From the NCBI GenBank assembly GCA_041649635.1, contig JBAZMV010000003.1:186001-250000 (forward strand): a stretch of DNA of 64,000 nt, given 5' to 3'. The DNA is from Dehalococcoidia bacterium. Its GTDB lineage: Bacteria > Chloroflexota > Dehalococcoidia > E44-bin15. Below, piece after piece: positions 48,499 to 56,488 of this stretch. Within the stretch, counting starts at the first letter, position 1; each line of letters opens with the position of its first letter. The notes under the pieces were generated by a model that was not told where the DNA came from, did not search any database, and saw only the letters and a program-made list of their open reading frames with translations. The translations under genes and the position numbers were made by a program.

Positions 48499-48529
48499 AC
48501 TATATCATACCACCCCTTGTAACTGTCAA
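48499..48529 (-). promoter_or_regulatory. Possible promoter of the meaB transcript
   Basis: Minus-strand TTGACA (48529-48524) with TATAGT (48504-48499), a 19-base spacer that is longer than ideal; a weaker GATATA gives 17. Confidence 0.4.
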
Positions 48530-48602
48530 GGAAAAACGTTACGGGGCGCAATGCGATCCGATAAATTTAATACGAACGCGCGACGCAAGATATCGTAGCG
48601 AC

Positions 48603-48776
48603 CTACTGCCCGGCGGGTGCCACCGCGTTAACGAGCGCGCCGTACATTTTTTCGAATGCTACCATGTAACTTTCGAAGGCTTTCTGAGTGTTACCCGGCT
48701 TCTCCTGCTTCATGATAAAGGTCGCCCATTCGTTCGCAGAATACACGATACTGGCTTTTACCTCAGGCTCCAACAT
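48603..48776 (-). CDS. Small hypothetical protein (57 aa)
   Basis: 57 aa: MLEPEVKASIVYSANEWATF..., ending in VNAVAPAGQ. The ATG follows a strong CAGGAGGGTGAG site, which makes a real gene likely despite its size. The composition suggests two amphipathic helices and a small soluble protein. No known family recognised. It lies between the meaB promoter region and another small helical-protein gene on the same strand. Confidence 0.6.
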   Translation of the reverse strand: MLEPEVKASIVYSANEWATFIMKQEKPGNTQKAFESYMVAFEKMYGALVNAVAPAGQ

Positions 48777-48840
48777 CTCACCCTCCTGAAATTATTTACC
48801 CTTCATTTATTGTATAGAATTGTCTGGGTCGACGCAAAAG

Positions 48841-48888
48841 TTGTGTCTTTCCGTCTCCGGAGGACCGGGGGGATACCGGGGTTGATAG
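48841..48888. repeat. Dispersed repeat, family A short copy 4
   Basis: CTTTCCGTCTCCGGAGGACCGGGGGGATACCGGGGTTGATAG, a shortened form of the family that keeps the GGGGGAT and GGGGTTGA parts. It abuts the stop codon of the leftward gene at 48889. Confidence 0.5.
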
Positions 48889-49179
48889 TTATATCAATAT
48901 ATCCGCTTTAGCCAGCTGTTGTGCGATGATCATATTATTTATCTCGATAACCTTAAGCAATGTAAGGTAGGATGCCACTATGAGATCATCCGTGGACAGG
49001 CTCCATTCCTCAAACTCCTTGGCCATCTTCTCGAAGTGTTCCTTAACCTTGGGAAACTCATCCTTATGTACGCCAAGAATCTCCTCAAGCTTCTTCTCGT
49101 CCTCGCGCATGAGCGCTACGCTCCCGCTGAAGGATGTATCAAATTCCAGGCAAAGCTGCTCAAATTTCAGACCGATCAT
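48889..49179 (-). CDS. Hypothetical helical protein
   Basis: 96 aa, not recognised. Charged and almost wholly helical: EDEKKLEEILGVHKDEFPKVKEHFEKMAKEFEEW, then a hydrophobic LIVASYLTLLKVIEINNMII segment. Cytoplasmic. The ribosome site GGAGGCGGGC precedes the ATG. Size and position resemble the small gene downstream, and the two could be co-transcribed. Confidence 0.6.
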   Translation of the reverse strand: MIGLKFEQLCLEFDTSFSGSVALMREDEKKLEEILGVHKDEFPKVKEHFEKMAKEFEEWSLSTDDLIVASYLTLLKVIEINNMIIAQQLAKADILI

Positions 49180-49233
49180 CGCCCGCCTCCTTCCGCTGTT
49201 ACTATGCCGATTATACCACAGATACAGCGCAGC

Positions 49234-49262
49234 TTGACGTAAGCGAGAGACTGGAGTACGAT
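49234..49262 (+). promoter_or_regulatory. Candidate promoter of the 49279 gene
   Basis: TTGACG (49234-49239) and TACGAT (49257-49262), 17-base spacer, 16 bases before the ATG. Confidence 0.55.
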
Positions 49263-49278
49263 TGGCGCAATTACTGAA

Positions 49279-49893
49279 ATGACTAATCGCAGACAGAACA
49301 AAAACTCAGCCCTATCTGACACCAATAGGTTGGAAATTTTCTTGTCCTGTACTGAAGAGTTGAAGACAAGACCTTTTATTCTCAATGGACTGGACACGTT
49401 TCAATTTCAAATCAAGTTCGACGAGGCCGGACAACCGAGTTGTGAATTACGCGAAGCAGACGAAGAGCTCTTTCGTTCTTTTTTGATGACCTTCCGGAAA
49501 TTCATTATGAAAGGCGATGCTGACATTGATTGGGTGCTCAATTTTTGTAGGAAACACGTGAAACCCGACCAGAAAAATTTAAAAGAAACTTTAGAAGAAA
49601 TCAAAGAAATTTGGAAATATCAGTACAGAAAAGGCACAGTCCAAATGCGTGTCGGTAACGTGAATTTGTCGCCTGAATATGCACTAGACTTATTTATAAA
49701 TGGCCAATACTTTCATAGCAACGATAACCAAAAGAGTGAACAACTTAGAAAACTCTCTGAGCAATCAATTCCATGTGCCAGAATCCAATTGTTGTGGTCT
49801 CTACCAGGCTTAACAAAAATTATTTTAGCTACTGGATCGATAGTCTCGAAAGCACTTAAGGAAAATGCCTTTAATTTTCCCTCACAGCTATAG
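49279..49893 (+). CDS. Hypothetical protein, AT-rich gene
   Basis: 204 aa, not recognised. Mixed alpha/beta composition with no signal peptide or membrane segment; IKEIWKYQYRKGTVQMRVGNVNLSPEYALDLFINGQYFH is the most regular part. Its G+C content and codon choice (many AAA, ATT, TTT) are clearly lower than those of the flanking genes, which suggests recent acquisition. No ribosome site of note; the leader is short. Confidence 0.6.
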   Translation: MTNRRQNKNSALSDTNRLEIFLSCTEELKTRPFILNGLDTFQFQIKFDEAGQPSCELREADEELFRSFLMTFRKFIMKGDADIDWVLNFCRKHVKPDQKNLKETLEEIKEIWKYQYRKGTVQMRVGNVNLSPEYALDLFINGQYFHSNDNQKSEQLRKLSEQSIPCARIQLLWSLPGLTKIILATGSIVSKALKENAFNFPSQL

Positions 49894-49937
49894 TATCTAA
49901 ATGCGAGGGAGAGTAAAATTAAAACAGGAGTAATAAC

Positions 49938-50174
49938 ATGAAAATCGGTGTATGTGGAATCGCTTGCGAAAAATGCCCTAGCATGACTAGAGGCACATGT
50001 CCGAGCAAAGAACAGGGCTGTGTCGCCAAAGATAATAAGTTCTGCAAGATTGCGACCTGCGCCTTCAACAAAGGCGTTAAGCTGTGCTTTGAATGCGCGG
50101 AGTTCCCCTGCGAGACAACAAAGAGCGGACCTATAGGCTACGGCTTTTGCCAATATATATCCGGCAAACAGTAG
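49938..50174 (+). CDS. Cys-rich protein, DUF3795-like
   Basis: 78 aa with 12 cysteines: GVCGIACEKCPS, GTCPSKEQGC, CKIATCAFNKGVKLCFECAEFPCE. This matches the DUF3795 pattern, thought to bind a metal centre; its role is unknown. Most relatives are longer, so this may be a short form. It shares the intergenic area with small genes of the same strand. Confidence 0.7.
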   Translation: MKIGVCGIACEKCPSMTRGTCPSKEQGCVAKDNKFCKIATCAFNKGVKLCFECAEFPCETTKSGPIGYGFCQYISGKQ

Positions 50175-50218
50175 GTTGGGCTACGCCCGCCATCAAAATC
50201 GAACGGTGGAGGTGTTCC

Positions 50219-50437
50219 ATGTCCTGTTACATCCGTCATCTGAAAGACTTATTGAGCGAGGCCGGGATCGAGGTTAGTTCCGATAATCGAAAGCAGATCG
50301 ACCGCGCCATACACGAGATAGTCGGCACAACTTACAAGGATTGCCCTGCGACCTGGAAAGAAGTAAAGAAAAAGCTCGCATCCAGCGAGGCTGAGAAGAA
50401 AGCGTTCGTCAACAAGCTGAAGGCTGCCCTGGACTGA
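50219..50437 (+). CDS. Small hypothetical protein
   Basis: 72 aa from the ATG at 50219, after GGAGGTG. An in-frame upstream extension overlaps the previous gene and is unlikely. Sequence: MSCYIRHLKDLLSEAGIEVS, then RKQIDRAIHEIVGTTYKDCPATWKEVKKKL and a helical end. Soluble, helical, function unknown. Confidence 0.6.
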   Translation: MSCYIRHLKDLLSEAGIEVSSDNRKQIDRAIHEIVGTTYKDCPATWKEVKKKLASSEAEKKAFVNKLKAALD

Positions 50438-50490
50438 GTGTCCTGTTGAAAAAGCGGTTCTGTATGGGCGCTTCATGAATCGCCCTATAT

Positions 50491-50517
50491 GGATTCCGGC
50501 CTTCGCCGGAATGACGA
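50491..50517. repeat. Short palindromic repeat (GGATTCCGGC...)
   Basis: ATTCCGGC and GCCGGAAT pair around a CTTC loop, followed by GACG. Similar ATTCCGGCnnnnGCCGGAATGACG elements are widely dispersed in bacterial genomes. It lies directly before the family A copy. Confidence 0.55.
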
Positions 50518-50520
50518 TTA

Positions 50521-50622
50521 TGAAAAGAGGTACAGGAGATAGAGTCTCCTGACGGGGGAACTGGGGGTGTCCCCCGGATTTTTCAAAGTCCCCCAACGTA
50601 TGGGGGACTGACAGGGGGTTCG
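50521..50622. repeat. Dispersed palindromic repeat, family A copy 5
   Basis: TGAAAAGAGGTACAGGAGA, a GAGTCTCCTG arm, CTGGGGGTGTCCCCCGG, and TCCCCCAACGTATGGGGGA with ACAGGGGGTT. The 330-base gap 50438-50767 is otherwise filled by this copy, the palindrome before it and a GGCGGGCACAGCCCGCC element at 50687. Confidence 0.75.
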
Positions 50623-50767
50623 GTCATTGTTTCCCCCTTCACAATGCAAGGTGGGTCTCGACCCCCCAATCAATCGGCGGGCACAGCCCGCCCTACATTT
50701 GTAGATCGCGAAGAAAAGGTTATGAATCGATTTCCTCATACATATCAAATCCAGACAAGAAACACTC

Positions 50768-51133
50768 TTATGGAACCCAGCTATCAACGGTAACAAAAGC
50801 GTGTGGATAATCCAAATACACTTCTTGTATCTGCGACACGTTTCCGTCAATGATAATTTTAGCCGTTATAGATACATTAGCACTTTCGGTATGAACGACA
50901 AATTTAAGATATTTACCTGACGGAGCATCGAAGCTGTAATACCAGGGCAGTGTGACCTCTCTGTCAAATTCATAGTCTGATGAATATTTCTCACCATAAT
51001 ATTGAATATAAGCAATATCATCGGCATTACCACTGACCTCATACTCGATGTGATGGGATTCCGGCTGTGGCGTACATGAAAAACCGACAACTAGAATGGT
51101 AAATATCATTAAAATAAGCATCCTCATTTTCAA
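50768..51133 (-). CDS. MmpS-like lipoprotein
   Basis: 121 aa. Lipobox near MIFTILVVGFSC. The mature part, HIEYEVSGNADDIAYIQYYGEK then REVTLPWYYSFDAPSGKYLKFVVHTESANVSITAKIIIDGNV, follows the pattern of MmpS-type exported domains, which in mycobacteria partner MmpL transporters. No MmpL gene is adjacent. The function here is unknown. Confidence 0.65.
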   Translation of the reverse strand: MKMRMLILMIFTILVVGFSCTPQPESHHIEYEVSGNADDIAYIQYYGEKYSSDYEFDREVTLPWYYSFDAPSGKYLKFVVHTESANVSITAKIIIDGNVSQIQEVYLDYPHAFVTVDSWVP

Positions 51134-51171
51134 TCTCCTTCACGTAATTATATCCTAAATAAAAACACCCC

Positions 51172-51200
51172 TTGTCTTTTATTTAAAAATGTAATACCAT
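51172..51200 (+). promoter_or_regulatory. Candidate promoter of the 51237 gene
   Basis: TTGTCT (51172-51177) and TACCAT (51195-51200), 17-base spacer, in an A/T-rich gap. Confidence 0.4.
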
Positions 51201-51236
51201 ACAACTCCCAACAAAAAGAGCATAAGGAGGTGCGCC

Positions 51237-51491
51237 ATGGTGGAAGTGGAGATCGGAAGGGTAAGTGACTTCTTTGCTCAGCCTGTGGTGGCCGGCATCG
51301 ATCTTACAGGCAACCTCAAAAAAGGCGACACAATCCGTATCAAAGGACACACCACAGACCTGACATTCGCCGCTTCGTCAATGCAGATCGACCATGCCGA
51401 GGTTGACGAGGCCAATCCGGGGGACTCCATCGGTATCAAGGTTCCCGACCGGGTGCGGCACGGCGACGCTGTCTATAAGGTTACTTCTTAG
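51237..51491 (+). CDS. Translation elongation factor domain 2-like protein
   Basis: 84 aa consisting of a single EF-Tu/IF2 domain-2-like beta barrel: VVAGIDLTGNLKKGDTIRIKGHTTDLTFAASSMQID...NPGDSIGIKVPDRVRHGDAVYKV. There is no GTPase domain. Similar free-standing proteins occur near U32 peptidases in other bacteria, but their function is not known. Ribosome site AAGGAGGTG. Its 3' end overlaps ribH by 11 bases on the other strand. Confidence 0.75.
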   Translation: MVEVEIGRVSDFFAQPVVAGIDLTGNLKKGDTIRIKGHTTDLTFAASSMQIDHAEVDEANPGDSIGIKVPDRVRHGDAVYKVTS

Positions 51492-51954
51492 CAAGCGACT
51501 GCAGGAGGTTCGCCATCTCGATAGCGCTTGTAGCCGCGTTGAAGCCGGCGTTGCCCATCTTGGTACCCGCGCGTTCGATGGCCTGCTCCAGCGTGTCCGC
51601 GGTGATTACGCCGTAGATGACCGGCACGCCGGTCTCCAGCCCCACCTGCGCCACACCCTTGGTTACCTCGGCCGCGATGTAGTCGAAATGCGGAGTGCCG
51701 CCGCGGATGACGGCGCCCAGACAGATAACGGCGGAGTATTTGCCCTTCTCCGCTGTCTTCTTGGCAACGAGAGGTATCTCAAAAGCCCCCGGAGCCCAGA
51801 TCACATCGATATCCGCCGGCTTGACCCCGTGCCTCGCCAGCGCGTCCTCCGCCCCTTCGAGAAGCTTGCCCGTTATGAACTCGTTAAAACGCGAAACCAC
51901 CAGCCCGAACTTTAGACCGGCGCCTACGAGGTTGCCTTCGTATTTCTTATTCAC
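51481..51954 (-). CDS. ribH: 6,7-dimethyl-8-ribityllumazine synthase
   Basis: 157 aa. Condenses the ribitylaminouracil with dihydroxybutanone phosphate, the penultimate step of riboflavin synthesis. Shows GLVVSRFNEFITGKLLEGA, VWAPGAFEIPLVAKK and GAVIRGGTPHFDYIAAEVTKG, including the catalytic His. Ribosome site AGGAGGATGGA lies upstream. It ends the leftward riboflavin operon. Confidence 0.96.
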   Translation of the reverse strand: MNKKYEGNLVGAGLKFGLVVSRFNEFITGKLLEGAEDALARHGVKPADIDVIWAPGAFEIPLVAKKTAEKGKYSAVICLGAVIRGGTPHFDYIAAEVTKGVAQVGLETGVPVIYGVITADTLEQAIERAGTKMGNAGFNAATSAIEMANLLQSLAKK

Positions 51955-51993
51955 TCCATCCTCCTTTATCGATGAACCCGAACTATATTATCA

Positions 51994-52299
51994 TTATCCC
52001 CCGAAAACCTGATCGGCGCTCATGCCAAGCGCGCCGTGGAAATCGAAACGCACCGCGCCCACCGGCATCTTGCCCTTGACCGCTTCCGCCACCTTTCCCG
52101 TCATGCTATGGCCGAAACCGCCGCACAATTCGAGCGCGCTGCACCCCTCATCCGCAAGCTGTTTCGCTTTTTCTATGGCCTGCTGCATATTGGGTACCAG
52201 CACACAGGTCAACTCGGCAAACTCGGTCGCAATGACAGCCTGATGTTTCGCCGGGTCGGCATCCGGAACAATCGCCATAAATGCCAGCTTCATAGCCAT
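51994..52299 (-). CDS. Small conserved-type protein in the riboflavin operon (DUF6506-like)
   Basis: 101 aa: MKLAFMAIVPDADPAKHQAVI, CVLVPNMQQAIEKAKQLADEGCSALELCGGFGH and VGAVRFDFHG. I recall such proteins as DUF6506, but without a search this is tentative. It has a compact alpha/beta layout and no signal peptide. It lies 14 bases after ribBA and 39 before ribH, so it is in the operon, but no role in flavin synthesis is known. Confidence 0.65.
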   Translation of the reverse strand: MAMKLAFMAIVPDADPAKHQAVIATEFAELTCVLVPNMQQAIEKAKQLADEGCSALELCGGFGHSMTGKVAEAVKGKMPVGAVRFDFHGALGMSADQVFGG

Positions 52300-52313
52300 A
52301 ATAGATCTCCTCC

Positions 52314-53546
52314 CTAAGCGTCGTTTTTGTTATTCTCGTCTAAAGAGTTCAAGTTTAAAATATGACCCAGTTTCTGCTGTTTTGTCTCCAAATAATGCAG
52401 GTTGATTGGATTAGGCTCGACCATTAAAGGCACAGTCTCCACGACCTGCAAACCGTATCCTTCGAGGCCGATCACCTTCTTGGGATTGTTCGTCAGCAGG
52501 CGAATCTTCTTAACGCCGAGGTCCGCCAGTATCTGCGCCCCGATGCCGTAGTCCCGCAGGTCGGCGGGAAATCCCAGCGACTCGTTAGCCTCGACGGTAT
52601 CAAGTCCTTTATCCTGAAGCGCGTAGGCTGCTATCTTGTTGTGCAGGCCGATGCCCCGCCCTTCCTGCCTCATATATAGCAAGACCCCTTTGCCTTCATC
52701 CGAGATGATATTCAATGCCTTTTCGATCTGCTCACCGCAGTCGCACCTGAGGCTGCCGAAGACGTCTCCGGTGAGACACTCGCTGTGCACGCGCACCAGC
52801 ACCGGTTCCTCGTTCGAGAGGTCCCCCTTCACCAGCGCCACATGCTGGTCGGGATCAATGGTGCTCTTATAAGCGACGGCTGTGAACTGGCCGTACCGCG
52901 TCGGCAGGTTGGCCTGCGCCACCCTGGTGACCAGTTTCTCGTGCCTGCGCCTGTAAGCGATGAGGTCGGCGATACTGACTATCTTGAGTTTATGCTTCTC
53001 GGCGAAAACCTCAAGCTGCGGCAGGCGCGACATCGTGCCGTCATCGTTCATGATCTCGCAGATGACGCCGGCGGGATAGAGCCCGGCCAGGCGCGCCAGA
53101 TCGACGATGGCCTCGGTATGCCCCGCCCGCACCAGCACCCCGCCTTCCCTTGCCCGCAGCGGGAAGGTATGGCCGGGGCGCGCTATGTCCTCGGGCCTGG
53201 TAGCGGGATCGATAACCGCCCTTACCGTAGCCGCCCTGTCGTGGGCAGATATGCCGGTGGAGACCTTCTTCTTGGCCTCTATCGATACCGTAAAAGCAGT
53301 GTTATGCTTGGATGTGTTCTCTCCGACCATCAGCGGGATATTTAGCTCATCGAGCCGCTCCCCGGTCACCGGCATGCAGATAAGCCCGCGGCCGTACTTT
53401 GCCATGAAGTTGATAGCGTCCGCATCGACCTTCTCCGCCGCTATCGCCAGGTCGCCCTCGTTCTCGCGGCCTTCATCATCGACGATGATGATGTATTTGC
53501 CGGCCCTGATATCTTCTATCGCTTCTTTTATCGTCGCAAGCGTCAT
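52314..53546 (-). CDS. ribBA: Bifunctional DHBP synthase / GTP cyclohydrolase II
   Basis: 410 aa from the ATG at 53546, after AAAGGAC. The longer in-frame start would add 37 residues coded by repeat-like sequence, so it is rejected. Residues 1 to about 200 form RibB (DDEGRENEGDL, GHTFPLRAREGGVL, RAGHTEA). The rest forms RibA, with the zinc cysteines in CLTGDVFGSLRCDCG and the YMRQEGRGIGL loop. It feeds both branches of riboflavin synthesis. Confidence 0.96.
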   Translation of the reverse strand: MTLATIKEAIEDIRAGKYIIIVDDEGRENEGDLAIAAEKVDADAINFMAKYGRGLICMPVTGERLDELNIPLMVGENTSKHNTAFTVSIEAKKKVSTGISAHDRAATVRAVIDPATRPEDIARPGHTFPLRAREGGVLVRAGHTEAIVDLARLAGLYPAGVICEIMNDDGTMSRLPQLEVFAEKHKLKIVSIADLIAYRRRHEKLVTRVAQANLPTRYGQFTAVAYKSTIDPDQHVALVKGDLSNEEPVLVRVHSECLTGDVFGSLRCDCGEQIEKALNIISDEGKGVLLYMRQEGRGIGLHNKIAAYALQDKGLDTVEANESLGFPADLRDYGIGAQILADLGVKKIRLLTNNPKKVIGLEGYGLQVVETVPLMVEPNPINLHYLETKQQKLGHILNLNSLDENNKNDA

Positions 53547-53659
53547 ATACTGTTGTCCTTTACATAGAGTCCTGCTCGGCTCCCCTTCATGCTGGCGAAG
53601 GTGTTCTTCACCTTCGCTATTCTTCGTACTTTCCGGCGGGCACAGCCCACCCTGCATAT

Positions 53660-54283
53660 CTACATAAAACCGTGCTCGGCGAGGAACCCCTTTGTTATGC
53701 CCGATTCCCCCCGGCTCAGTTTATCCACGTATTTAGCCAGAATATCCACCTCTAAATTAACCACATCCCCGACCTTGCGTCCGCCCAGTATCGTCTCCGC
53801 CTGCGTTATCCCCACCAGCGAGACGCTGAACGACGCGGGTTTACATTCTACTACAGTCAGGCTCACGCCGTCTACTGCGATAAACCCCTTCTCGACGATG
53901 TATTTCATTATCTCCTTTGGCGCGTCGAATCTGATAATCAGCGCATTGCCCTCGGGCTTTACCGCGGCGACCTTGCCCGTCCCGTCCACATGCCCCTGCA
54001 CAAAATGCCCGCCGAAGCGCCCGTCGACAGGCATGGCGCGCTCCAAGTTTACCCTGTCACCGCTGCGCAACGCGCCGAGATTGGTGCGCCTCAGCGTCTC
54101 CGGCATGACCTCCACGGTGAAGGAGTACGGCGTCAGTGCGGTCAACGTCAAACATACGCCGTTGACGGCAATGCTGTCGCCGATCTTTGTCTTCTTATCC
54201 AGCACCGTCGCGGCAGCAAAGGTAAGCCGGCTCGATTCAACCGATGTTACGCTGCCGATTTCTTCCACGATTCCGGTAAACAT
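53660..54283 (-). CDS. ribE: Riboflavin synthase, alpha subunit
   Basis: 207 aa. Dismutates two lumazines to riboflavin. It has two barrel halves: MFTGIVEEIGSV...SIAVNGVCLTL, and FGGHFVQGHVDGTG...FIAVDGVSLTV. Normal length. It lies five bases after the flavodoxin-like reductase gene. Confidence 0.96.
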   Translation of the reverse strand: MFTGIVEEIGSVTSVESSRLTFAAATVLDKKTKIGDSIAVNGVCLTLTALTPYSFTVEVMPETLRRTNLGALRSGDRVNLERAMPVDGRFGGHFVQGHVDGTGKVAAVKPEGNALIIRFDAPKEIMKYIVEKGFIAVDGVSLTVVECKPASFSVSLVGITQAETILGGRKVGDVVNLEVDILAKYVDKLSRGESGITKGFLAEHGFM

Positions 54284-54288
54284 ATTTC

Positions 54289-55038
54289 TTAACTCCGGCC
54301 CTTCGATTCATGCCTCGCCATTACCTTGCGGAACTGCTCGTTGGCCATTTTGACATAAACATCGACGGGAAGCAAGTCGCGGCTGACGATATCGAGCGTT
54401 GCCTGCGATATCTTGCCGCTCTCGATCAACTGTCTTCCAGCATCACGGGCGGCATCGATGACGTCATTGACCGGCGCGCCCATATCGAGCATGGCCCGCA
54501 GCGCCTCGCCGTGCGGTCGCAGCAAAGCCCCGGCGTACTCCATAGGAGGGTCCTGGCACAGCTTCTTAACATGCGCGACGAGCGGATCGAAATTGTCGAG
54601 CCCCCACATGCCGCAGTTCGACACAAGTACGATCTTGTGAGGCTTTTCATCTTCTCCCGCGACATGGCGCGAGCGCCCTGCGACAACCTCCATGAAGGGC
54701 TCGGCCAGAACGATCATGCGATCGATGAGGTTCTTCATCTGGGCGTTCATCCCATAGCTGTAGACCGGCGTAGCGTAAACGATGACGTCGGCATCGCGCA
54801 TTTCGGGCAGGAGCCTTTGCATATCATCCTTCTGCGCGCAGACACCCGGAGTCTTAAGCCAGCAATTGAAGCATCCTTTACACGGCTCGATGTCGAGGTC
54901 GCAATTGTAATGCAAATCGACTTCGGCTCCGGCTTTGCTCATCCCTTCAAGAAAAGGGGTTAATACGACGGCGGTGTTGCCTTTTCCCTTGCGGGGGCTG
55001 GAATTAAACGCTAAAACCTTCGGTTTCCGCTTCTTCAT
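54289..55038 (-). CDS. Flavodoxin-fold NADPH-dependent FMN reductase-like protein
   Basis: 249 aa. A flavodoxin-like domain with the phosphate-binding SSPRKGKGNTAVV near the start, followed by a CKGCFNCWLKTPGVC Cys cluster and YATPVYSYGMNAQMKNLIDR. This matches iron-sulfur flavoproteins and multimeric flavodoxin WrbA-like reductases. It uses FMN and so sits naturally in a riboflavin operon, though it is not a synthesis enzyme. It overlaps the ribD end by 35 bases. Confidence 0.85.
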   Translation of the reverse strand: MKKRKPKVLAFNSSPRKGKGNTAVVLTPFLEGMSKAGAEVDLHYNCDLDIEPCKGCFNCWLKTPGVCAQKDDMQRLLPEMRDADVIVYATPVYSYGMNAQMKNLIDRMIVLAEPFMEVVAGRSRHVAGEDEKPHKIVLVSNCGMWGLDNFDPLVAHVKKLCQDPPMEYAGALLRPHGEALRAMLDMGAPVNDVIDAARDAGRQLIESGKISQATLDIVSRDLLPVDVYVKMANEQFRKVMARHESKGRS

Positions 55039-56110
55039 TGAGATAACCCATCACCATAACGTCTTTGCCGCAGCGTTCCACCTTGATTCGCGACAGCTGC
55101 AGCGCCTGACCTATCCTGTGCGCCCCCTGCCCGCCGACGGCCGATTTGGCGTCCTCGCCGCCCACGATGACCGGCGCGATGAAGGCCACGACCTTGTCCA
55201 CCAGGCAGCCGTCGAACATCGACCCCAAGAGGCTGCTGCCGCCCTCCACCAGCACGCTTGTGATATTCCTGCGTCCCAGCTCGGCAAGAAGCTCATTTAA
55301 ATCAACCATCGATTTCCATGACGGCGTAACAAACACCTCGGCACCGGTGTTCTTAAGCTCCTTCACTACTTCCGTCGGAGCATCCTGGGTCACGGCTACC
55401 ATAACATTACCCGGTTCGCTGAAGACCCGCGCCGTGGGAAGCACGCGCCCCTTGCTGTCCACTATGATACGAAGCGGATACTTCTCGCCCTGGCCGTCCC
55501 GAACCGTGAGCCTGGGATCATCTATGATTATCGTGTTTACCCCGACCATGATAGCATCGGAGGTCCGCCGCATGCGGTGCACATACCGACGGGATTCCTC
55601 GCAGCTTATCCAGTGCGAATCGCCCGTCCATGTGGCGATCTTGCCATCCAGGCTGATGGCGAACTTGGCGGTAATGAAGGGAAGCCCGGTTGTAATAAAC
55701 TTAAAATAGGCCTCATTGATTTCCTGCGCCTCTTCCTCCCTCTCCCCCGCAAATACGGATATGCCCGCGCTTTCCAATTCCGCCCTGCCTTTATTTGAGA
55801 CCTTAGGATTGGGATCCAGCGCGGCGATATGCACCATCGAAATGCCCGAATCGATTATAGCCTTTGTGCACGGAGGGGTACGTCCATAGAAACAACACGG
55901 CTCAAGCGTAACATACATCGTAGCTCCGCGGCTTTTATCGCCAGCCTGTTTTAACGCCGCCGCTTCGGCATGCGCCGATCCCGGCGGCTGCGTGTAACCC
56001 TCCCCCACAACCACGCCGTCTTTTACTATCACCGCACCGACAGCCGGATTGGGGCTGGTGCTGCCCACCGCCATCCTGGCAAGGGTGAGGGCCCGTTCCA
56101 TGTAATCCAT
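55004..56110 (-). CDS. ribD: Bifunctional diaminohydroxyphosphoribosylaminopyrimidine deaminase / reductase
   Basis: 368 aa. The N-terminal deaminase (about 1-145) has the zinc motif HAE in GSAHAEAAAL and PCCFYGRTPPC. The C-terminal reductase (about 147-360) has AKFAISLDGKIAT and VEGGSSLLGSMFD. It catalyses the second and third steps after GTP ring opening. It is the first gene of the operon. No FMN riboswitch consensus is seen upstream. Confidence 0.96.
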   Translation of the reverse strand: MDYMERALTLARMAVGSTSPNPAVGAVIVKDGVVVGEGYTQPPGSAHAEAAALKQAGDKSRGATMYVTLEPCCFYGRTPPCTKAIIDSGISMVHIAALDPNPKVSNKGRAELESAGISVFAGEREEEAQEINEAYFKFITTGLPFITAKFAISLDGKIATWTGDSHWISCEESRRYVHRMRRTSDAIMVGVNTIIIDDPRLTVRDGQGEKYPLRIIVDSKGRVLPTARVFSEPGNVMVAVTQDAPTEVVKELKNTGAEVFVTPSWKSMVDLNELLAELGRRNITSVLVEGGSSLLGSMFDGCLVDKVVAFIAPVIVGGEDAKSAVGGQGAHRIGQALQLSRIKVERCGKDVMVMGYLNEEAETEGFSV

Positions 56111-56488
56111 CGCTTGCTCCAGACTATATGCACATTCGTACAGATATACTAACGCGTTGGCCTGATAAAAGATAACGCGCGGACGAGACCTCTTGCCGAG
56201 AGTGCTCAGTTAGGGACCATCCGCTACGGCTTTTGAAGATTATAAGTATTTAACGCAGTCAGTTAGCGAGATTGATTGCCCTTCAGTTGCCATTCTATCA
56301 CCTGTATCACACAAAGTGCAATAATATTATATAAATGAAAACGCTTCACCCGCGTCGTCGCCTCCAGCCCAACTCACAATGTTTTATATAGATCGACGGG
56401 CGAACGTCCGAATCATCTGCGAGCGATTAATTCTCTGTACCGAACCAATTTCAAGAGCGGCTTCGCGATATGCTATAATGCAGCAACA
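56111..56488. other. Intergenic gap between ribD and the signal peptidase gene
   Basis: 378 bases between divergent genes. I see no gene, no tRNA and no FMN riboswitch (the AGGG...GAAATTCCC-type core is absent). Only the promoter of the rightward gene at its end is clear. Confidence 0.6.
56471..56479 (+). promoter_or_regulatory. Extended -10 promoter, leaderless signal peptidase transcript
   Basis: TGCTATAAT at 56471-56479 is an extended -10. The ATG at 56489 lies nine bases after it, so the transcript has almost no leader. Confidence 0.6.

Noticed and set aside
53547..53657. N-terminal extension of ribBA
   Set aside because: Coded by repeat-like sequence (GGCGGGCACAGCCC...), while an ATG with ribosome site lies at 53546.
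56111..56488. FMN riboswitch upstream of ribD
   Set aside because: Looked for the conserved core and did not find it.
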